Position numbers and translations under genes: made by a program
The notes under the pieces: model-generated
Seen by the model: only the letters and a program-made list of their open reading frames with translations
The model's database searches: none
Told to the model about the DNA's origin: nothing
Shown here: piece after piece, positions 33,500-38,280 of the stretch
Position numbering within the stretch: position 1 is the first letter of the stretch
Layout: each line of letters opens with the position of its first letter
Origin: Flavobacteriaceae bacterium
Lineage (GTDB): Bacteria; Bacteroidota; Bacteroidia; Flavobacteriales; Flavobacteriaceae
NCBI GenBank assembly: GCA_947456815.1
Contig: CANGTL010000025.1
Location: 1 to 38,280, forward strand
Reading direction: 5' to 3'
DNA length: 38,280 nt

Positions 33500-35140
33500 A
33501 TGGCAAAAATTATCACGATGCCACGCTTGAGTGATACTATGACCGAAGGTGTTGTAGCAAAATGGCTTAAGAAAGTGGGCGATAAAATTAGCGAAGGAGA
33601 TATCTTAGCTGAAATTGAAACCGACAAAGCAACGATGGAATTCGAATCTTTCAATTCCGGAACCCTTTTACATATTGGTATTAACGAAGGTGAAACAGCG
33701 CCAGTTGATGCACTTTTAGCCATCATAGGAACTGCTGGAGAAGACATCGCTCCTCTATTAAATGCCTCAAAACAAGCTGCTACAACTGCTGCTCCAGTAG
33801 TAGTGGATGACAAAGTTGAAGCTACTCCAACAACCGACAACCAACAACCATCAACTGCTTTACCAAAAGGAGTTGTAGTGGTAACCATGCCTCGATTAAG
33901 CGACACCATGACTGACGGAACAGTTGCCTCTTGGTTGAAAAAAATTGGAGACAAAGTTTCAGAAGGTGATATTTTAGCTGAAATCGAAACGGATAAAGCC
34001 ACCATGGAATTCGAATCGTTCAACGCTGGAACGTTATTGTTCATCGGAGTTAACGAAGGCGAAACCGCACCTGTCGATAGTGTACTTGCCATCATAGGAC
34101 CTGCAGGAACTGACATTACTGGTATAGCTGAAAATTATAAAAAAGGCGGTTCTACTGCAGCCCCAAGTAAAGAATCAGCTAAGACCGAAACTCTTGCTGA
34201 AAAAACGGAAGAACCTATTCAAGTTGTTTCTGATGGTAGAAGAATATTTATATCGCCATTAGCGAAAAAAATAGCCGAAGAAAAAGGAATCAATATCGTG
34301 CAAGTGAAAGGTTCTGGCGAAAACGGACGTATCATTAAAAGCGATATCGAAAACTATACGCCATCGTCACAAGCCGTCACCGCAACCGCAGTCGAGGTTC
34401 AACCATCAACTGACAACCGACAACCGACAACGGCTCAACCTTTCGTTCCTGCTGGAGAAACCCTAACAGAAGAAATCAAAAACTCGCAAATGCGTAAAAT
34501 CATTGCGAAACGTTTGTCTGAATCTATATTCACCGCTCCACATTTCTACTTGACTATTGAAGTGGCGATGGATGAAGCGATGAAATCAAGAGCGACAATC
34601 AACACGATTCCAGATACCAAAGTTTCTTTCAACGATATGGTCATCAAAGCGTGTGCAATGGCGTTGAAAAAACATCCAAAAGTAAATTCACAATGGAGAG
34701 AAGATTCAATCTTAATCAATCATCATGTGAATGTAGGCGTTGCTGTTGCTGTAGAAGACGGCTTAGTCGTTCCTGTATTGCGATTTACAGATCAAATGAG
34801 TTTATCTCAAATTGGCAATAGCGTGAAAGATCTAGCCGGAAGAGCAAAATCGAAAAAATTACAACCTGCAGAAATGGAGGGCAGTACTTTTACGGTTTCT
34901 AATCTGGGTATGTTTGGTATTTCAGAATTCACATCCATTATCAATCAACCGAACTCTGCGATTTTATCGGTGGGAGCGATCGAAGAAAAACCTGTTGTAA
35001 GAAACGGACAAATCGTGGTTGGAAATACGATGAAAGTGACTTTAGCTTGCGATCACCGTACGGTTGATGGTGCTACTGGCGCGCAATTCCTTCAAACACT
35101 AAGACAGTATTTGGAAAATCCTGTGACTATGTTAGCATAA
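33500..35140 (+). CDS. pdhC: Dihydrolipoamide acetyltransferase (E2) of pyruvate dehydrogenase, two lipoyl domains
   Basis: E2 carries acetyl groups on swinging lipoyl arms to CoA. In order: lipoyl domain 1 (residues 1-80, lipoyl Lys43 in ETDKATMEF), linker, lipoyl domain 2 (about 127-205, Lys166 in the same motif), linker, E1/E3-binding domain (about 250-290, ISPLAKKIAEEKGINI), linker, catalytic domain with DHRTVDG (His519, Asp523). The two linkers at residues 110-120 and 301-314 read PTTDNQQPSTA and QPSTDNRQPTTAQP; their DNA is the same heptamer repeat found between genes. It is co-transcribed with pdhA (5-bp gap). Confidence 0.97.
   Translation: MAKIITMPRLSDTMTEGVVAKWLKKVGDKISEGDILAEIETDKATMEFESFNSGTLLHIGINEGETAPVDALLAIIGTAGEDIAPLLNASKQAATTAAPVVVDDKVEATPTTDNQQPSTALPKGVVVVTMPRLSDTMTDGTVASWLKKIGDKVSEGDILAEIETDKATMEFESFNAGTLLFIGVNEGETAPVDSVLAIIGPAGTDITGIAENYKKGGSTAAPSKESAKTETLAEKTEEPIQVVSDGRRIFISPLAKKIAEEKGINIVQVKGSGENGRIIKSDIENYTPSSQAVTATAVEVQPSTDNRQPTTAQPFVPAGETLTEEIKNSQMRKIIAKRLSESIFTAPHFYLTIEVAMDEAMKSRATINTIPDTKVSFNDMVIKACAMALKKHPKVNSQWREDSILINHHVNVGVAVAVEDGLVVPVLRFTDQMSLSQIGNSVKDLAGRAKSKKLQPAEMEGSTFTVSNLGMFGISEFTSIINQPNSAILSVGAIEEKPVVRNGQIVVGNTMKVTLACDHRTVDGATGAQFLQTLRQYLENPVTMLA
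33827..33857 (+). repeat. CAACYRA heptamer array in the first pdhC linker
   Basis: Units CAACCGA, CAACCAA, CAACCAT, CAACTG in frame encode TTDNQQPST between lipoyl domains 1 and 2. Confidence 0.8.
34400..34440 (+). repeat. CAACYRA heptamer array in the third pdhC linker
   Basis: Units CAACCAT, CAACTGA, CAACCGA, CAACCGA, CAACGGCT, CAACC in frame encode QPSTDNRQPTTAQP between the subunit-binding and catalytic domains. Confidence 0.82.
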
Positions 35141-35186
35141 TTGTGTCAATCTACGCATAGTCGAGGGCATAACTCTCAAAATACAT

Positions 35187-35220
35187 ATTCCCGTTTTGAC
35201 CTTTCAGAACGGGAATTTTT
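35187..35220 (+). terminator. Terminator after pdhC
   Basis: 13-bp stem ATTCCCGTTTTGA / TCAGAACGGGAAT (one G-T pair), 4-nt loop, T-rich tail. Confidence 0.9.
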
Positions 35221-35249
35221 TATTTAATTTACAGCATAAATAACACTTC

Positions 35250-37097
35250 ATGAAAAAGCTAATTACCCTTTGTTTCTTATCTACTATTTTATCTTGCCAA
35301 AAGAAGGAAGCTATTGCTACACATCAATTCGTTAAAGATGAGCATTCTTTCTCCAAACCCAATGATGCTGTTGTCAAGCATTTGGATTTAGATATTAAAG
35401 TTGATTTCGAATCGCAGTCCATTTCCGGTAAAGCAACGTGGACCATTGACAACACCTCCAAAGGAAAAGAAATTATCTTCGATGAAAACACACTAAACAT
35501 TACCAAAGTAACGCTTGGCGATGAGGAAAAAGAAACGAAATTCAGCCTTGGAGATGAATTAGAATTCCACGGCAAACCGCTTAACATTCAAATAGAACCC
35601 AACACCACAAAAGTTAATATCTACTACAATACGACGAAAGATGCAGTGGCTTTACAGTGGTTAAAACCTGAACAAACTGCTGACAAAAAGAAACCGTTCT
35701 TATTTTCTCAAGGTCAAAGTATTTGGTCCCGAACCTGGATTCCGTGTCAAGATTCTCCAAGTATTCGATTCACTTACAACGCCAAAGTTACCGTTCCAAA
35801 AGATTTGATGGCAGTCATGAGTGCTACGAATTCACATCAAAAAAACGATACTGGCATTTATACTTTCAAACAAGACAAAGCCATTCCGTCGTACTTAATG
35901 GCGATTGCAGTGGGCGATTTACAATTCAAATCCATTGACAACCGAACAGGCGTTTACGCCGAGCCTTCCCAAATCGACAAAGCCCGATGGGAATTTGCCG
36001 AGTTGGGAAAAATGGTTCAAGTAGCCGAAAAACTCTACGGCCCTTATCGCTGGGGGCGTTACGATGTGTTGGTCTTACCGCCAAGTTTCCCTTATGGCGG
36101 CATGGAAAACCCCAACTTAACATTTTTAACTCCAGGTGTATTAGCAGGTGATCGTTCCTTGACGAGCTTACTAGCGCACGAATTGGGTCACAGTTGGAGT
36201 GGCAACTTAGTGACAAACGCGACTTGGGATGATATTTGGCTTAACGAAGGATTCACGACCTACGTAGAACATCGCATTGGGGAAGCCGTATTTGGGGTCA
36301 ATGAAGCCAAAATGCAAGACGTTTTCAGCAGAAAAGTATTGAATCAAAACATCGAAGAATACGGAAAAACAAATCCCGATACTCGACTCAAAGTAAATAC
36401 AGCAGGTAGAAACCCCGATGATGGATTGAGTGATATTCCTTATGAAAAAGGCTATGCCTTCTTGCAAACCATCGAAGCTGCTGTGGGTCGCGAGAAAATG
36501 GATGCTTTCCTAAAAGACTATTTCAACGCCCATGCGTTTCAATCGATAACCACGGAGGATTTTGTAAAGTACTTCAAAGAAAATCTTCTAAAAAACGATG
36601 ACCCGCTAGCCAACAAAATCAAACTCGACGAGTGGATTTACCAACCTGGAATTCCATCCAATATCATCGTTCCGATTTCCAAAGATTTCAACACCATCGA
36701 TAGCATTCAAGCCACTTGGCGCAAAACAAGTATCAAAGGGTTGAGTAACATCATCAAATCGACCAACGAAAAACAGTACTTTATCGATCATCTTCCCGAA
36801 GACATCACCTCCAAAGAAATGACCGATTTAGATACCGAGTTTCATTTCTCCGACAAAGGCAATTTTGTCATCAAGCGCCAGTGGTTTGTCATTGCCATCA
36901 AGCACCAATACCAACCTGCATATTCTGCCATAGAAGCCTTTATGATTGCCACGAGCAGAACCGGTTCGTTGCAAACGCTATACAAAGAAATGGTCAAAAC
37001 ACCCCAAGGAAAACTCTGGGCGAAAAGTATTTTTGAAAAAGCGAAATCAGGTTATCATCTAACGACCGTTCAAAGCGTAGCGGGCATTTTGAAGTAA
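35250..37097 (+). CDS. M1 family aminopeptidase lipoprotein (leukotriene A4 hydrolase-like)
   Basis: This 615-residue zinc aminopeptidase has a lipoprotein signal with Cys16 (STILSC), so it is periplasmic or surface-anchored. The substrate motif is GGMENPNL. The zinc site is HELGH (His310, Glu311, His314) with the third ligand Glu333 exactly 18 residues on, in WLNEGFTTYVEH. The C-terminal helical repeat domain (from about residue 480) is of the LTA4-hydrolase kind. M1 enzymes remove N-terminal residues from peptides, here probably for nutrition. Structured element copy 4 begins 8 nt after the stop. Confidence 0.95.
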   Translation: MKKLITLCFLSTILSCQKKEAIATHQFVKDEHSFSKPNDAVVKHLDLDIKVDFESQSISGKATWTIDNTSKGKEIIFDENTLNITKVTLGDEEKETKFSLGDELEFHGKPLNIQIEPNTTKVNIYYNTTKDAVALQWLKPEQTADKKKPFLFSQGQSIWSRTWIPCQDSPSIRFTYNAKVTVPKDLMAVMSATNSHQKNDTGIYTFKQDKAIPSYLMAIAVGDLQFKSIDNRTGVYAEPSQIDKARWEFAELGKMVQVAEKLYGPYRWGRYDVLVLPPSFPYGGMENPNLTFLTPGVLAGDRSLTSLLAHELGHSWSGNLVTNATWDDIWLNEGFTTYVEHRIGEAVFGVNEAKMQDVFSRKVLNQNIEEYGKTNPDTRLKVNTAGRNPDDGLSDIPYEKGYAFLQTIEAAVGREKMDAFLKDYFNAHAFQSITTEDFVKYFKENLLKNDDPLANKIKLDEWIYQPGIPSNIIVPISKDFNTIDSIQATWRKTSIKGLSNIIKSTNEKQYFIDHLPEDITSKEMTDLDTEFHFSDKGNFVIKRQWFVIAIKHQYQPAYSAIEAFMIATSRTGSLQTLYKEMVKTPQGKLWAKSIFEKAKSGYHLTTVQSVAGILK

Positions 37098-37104
37098 ATT
37101 TTTT

Positions 37105-37230
37105 GGGCGTGCCGGCTCAAGAACATTATACTTATTCATGAACATCTTGTGAGCCGTCGGGCTATACGCTAAAGTCCTCGCCGCTCCGTTGCACTGCACG
37201 GCTGTGGACTACCGCTGCTATCCCTCACGC
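37105..37230 (+). repeat. Dispersed structured element, copy 4 (GGGCGTG...CCCTCACGC)
   Basis: It starts GGGCGTGCCGGCTCA 8 nt after the M1 peptidase stop, in sense. Hairpin A is CGGCTCAAGA / TCTTGTGAGCCG; core TCGGGCTATACGC. Hairpin B is GTCC/GGAC with an inner CCG...CGG stem, GC-rich rather than T/A-rich. It ends CCGCTGCTATCCCTCACGC, 10 bp from the convergent FISUMP gene. Confidence 0.82.
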
Positions 37231-37240
37231 TAATAAGACA

Positions 37241-37915
37241 TTAATCTTTTATACAACGAACCGAGTAACCATAATCCTTAGTAGCAAAATCGGAACTGCC
37301 AGCAGCTCCGTGACTATAACTCATGCCACGACTTAAAGCTTTTGACAGACCACTCTCTGAGGAAGTCCACCAATTGCCAATATAACTATTAAAGGAGAAT
37401 ATACCATTCCCATCCCGACGACCTCCAGGAAAACCTGTAAAACCGCTACTGTTTGTCGCTGCTGTATTGGGAGCGCTCCATAATATTGTTGCCTTCAATT
37501 TACCTCCAGCAACATTGTCTCCTCCTAAAAAGGTGGTTAAAGTAATCCACTCGGCTTCACTCGGAATGTGATAACCTGTTGGTGCTAGGCCACGCGGGTC
37601 ATTCACTGCGTACCAATTGTATAATTTGCCGTAAATCGGCCCATTGGCTGCATCATTATAATAATAACACCAAGCACCACTAGATAGATTTGCCCATTCC
37701 TGCGTAGTCACTTGCGGAATTAAATCACCATTTCTGTAACGGCTTACGTTTAGATTTTTAGTCATCCAAATTTGTGTGCCTATTTTCACTTCCGATGCAG
37801 TGATTGGTATAGTTGGTCTTTCCTGTCCTTGGTTTTGTGTTTTGGTTTCTTCGTTAGAACACGATAGTAGTCCAAAAACTAAAATTGTGATTATCGTGTA
37901 GTAGTATCTTTTCAT
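37241..37915 (-). CDS. FISUMP-domain lipoprotein
   Basis: This 224-residue lipoprotein (Cys19 in FGLLSC) has a Fibrobacter succinogenes major paralogous domain. Its marks are VKIGTQIWMTKNLNVSRYRNG, the Trp/Tyr-rich GAWCYYYNDAANGPIYGKLYNWYAV, APTGYHIPSEAEW, GFPGGRRDGNG, WWTSSES and YSVRCIKD. The fold is related to C-type-lectin/SUMF-like surface domains; function is unknown. It stands next to the rRNA operon with no partner gene. The 240-bp stretch upstream (37916-38154) holds no gene; it contains a repetitive CTTTGCG-rich segment at 37982-38007 and a degraded hairpin near 38036-38066. Confidence 0.88.
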   Translation of the reverse strand: MKRYYYTIITILVFGLLSCSNEETKTQNQGQERPTIPITASEVKIGTQIWMTKNLNVSRYRNGDLIPQVTTQEWANLSSGAWCYYYNDAANGPIYGKLYNWYAVNDPRGLAPTGYHIPSEAEWITLTTFLGGDNVAGGKLKATILWSAPNTAATNSSGFTGFPGGRRDGNGIFSFNSYIGNWWTSSESGLSKALSRGMSYSHGAAGSSDFATKDYGYSVRCIKD

Positions 37916-38118
37916 GACAATGTTTTTTAAACTTTAATAAAAGTAGTAAAATCATTTAATACAGCAACACACTTTTTTTCTCTTTGCGGCTTAGCGTCTT
38001 TGCGAGCAAAAAACGCAAAACATTCCAAAAACAAGAAAGCCCGTTCGTTAGAACAGGGTTTCTCTTAAAAAGGCGACGACTTGAGGCGTTAGCCGACAGC
38101 GTCGCTCCGATAAACAAA

Positions 38119-38146
38119 GAACCCCAACCTTTTTAGGTTGGGGTTC
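38119..38146 (-). terminator. Terminator of the rRNA operon
   Basis: Perfect 12-bp stem GAACCCCAACCT / AGGTTGGGGTTC with a 4-nt loop, about 10 bp beyond the 5S 3' end; T-rich tail on the minus strand. Confidence 0.88.
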
Positions 38147-38154
38147 AATAAAAA

Positions 38155-38262
38155 AAGGCGACGACATACTCTCCCACAAATTGCAGTACCATCTGCGCAG
38201 GCGGGCTTAACTTCTCTGTTCGGGATGGGAAGAGGTGAGCCCCGCCGCAATAACCACCTTAG
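38155..38262 (-). rRNA. rrf: 5S ribosomal RNA
   Basis: On the minus strand the sequence reads AAGGTGGTTATTGCGGCGGG at the 5' side, through the universal CCCATCCCGAACAGAGAAGT, then GCCTGCGCAGATGGTACTGC and GGGAGAGTATGTCGTCGCC. The ends AAGGTGGT and GTCGTCGCCTT pair as helix I. The size is about 108 nt. It is the distal end of an rRNA operon whose 23S gene must lie beyond the window's right edge. Ends are estimated to within a few bases. Confidence 0.95.
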
Positions 38263-38280
38263 GTTTTTAGCTTAGAGCTG

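Noticed and set aside
33475..34116. 213-codon frame opposite pdhC
   Set aside because: Its internal duplication simply mirrors the two lipoyl domains of pdhC; no start context or homology.

Overview
The window comes from an AT-rich chromosome of a member of the Bacteroidota, most likely a Flavobacterium or close relative. The evidence is a type IX secretion/gliding cluster (gldJ, porU, porV), Bacteroidota-type promoters (TTG, a gap of 18-20 nt, then TAnnTTTG), almost no Shine-Dalgarno sequences, a flavobacterial 5S rRNA, and housekeeping genes of flavobacterial type. It is core chromosome rather than a mobile island: I see no transposase, phage gene, integrase, CRISPR array or toxin-antitoxin pair.

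Layout. 1-5 kb: 3' part of an M3 metallopeptidase gene, a UbiA-like membrane protein, gcvP. 5-8.4 kb: group III truncated haemoglobin, a ketoacyl-ACP synthase III homologue, a small methyltransferase, a gene remnant, a family 2 glycosyltransferase. 8.6-10.1 kb: mlaE-mlaF lipid transporter pair. 10.2-15.8 kb: a minus-strand run (DinB-like, NRDE/TANGO2, ATP-grasp, LysE-like, SDR, SprT, manC). 15.8-23.5 kb: a DoxX-like pseudogene, acyl-CoA dehydrogenase, anmK, a Glu/Leu/Phe/Val dehydrogenase, tonB facing exbB-exbD, folC, tRNA-Val. 23.5-31.8 kb: murF, gldJ, and divergently porU-porV. 31.9-37.1 kb: cdd, pdhA-pdhC, an M1 aminopeptidase lipoprotein. The right edge has a FISUMP lipoprotein and the 3' end of a minus-strand rRNA operon (5S).

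How the genes fit together. GldJ, PorU and PorV belong to one secretion/motility machine. TonB, ExbB and ExbD energise outer-membrane import. MlaE and MlaF move lipids between membranes. MurF and AnmK make and recycle peptidoglycan. GcvP, PdhA-PdhC, the acyl-CoA dehydrogenase and the glutamate-type dehydrogenase are central carbon and nitrogen metabolism.

The most interesting content is between the genes. Four copies of a dispersed structured element (about 90-156 bp) run from GGGCGTG to CCCTCACGC. They share a core near TCGGGCTNTNCGC, and the first hairpin differs in sequence between copies but keeps its pairing. Three of the four start 3-8 nt after a stop codon, in the sense direction of the upstream gene. 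A second class, short CAACYRA-type heptamer arrays, lies beside several of these elements and has also entered, in frame, two linkers of the pyruvate dehydrogenase E2 protein.
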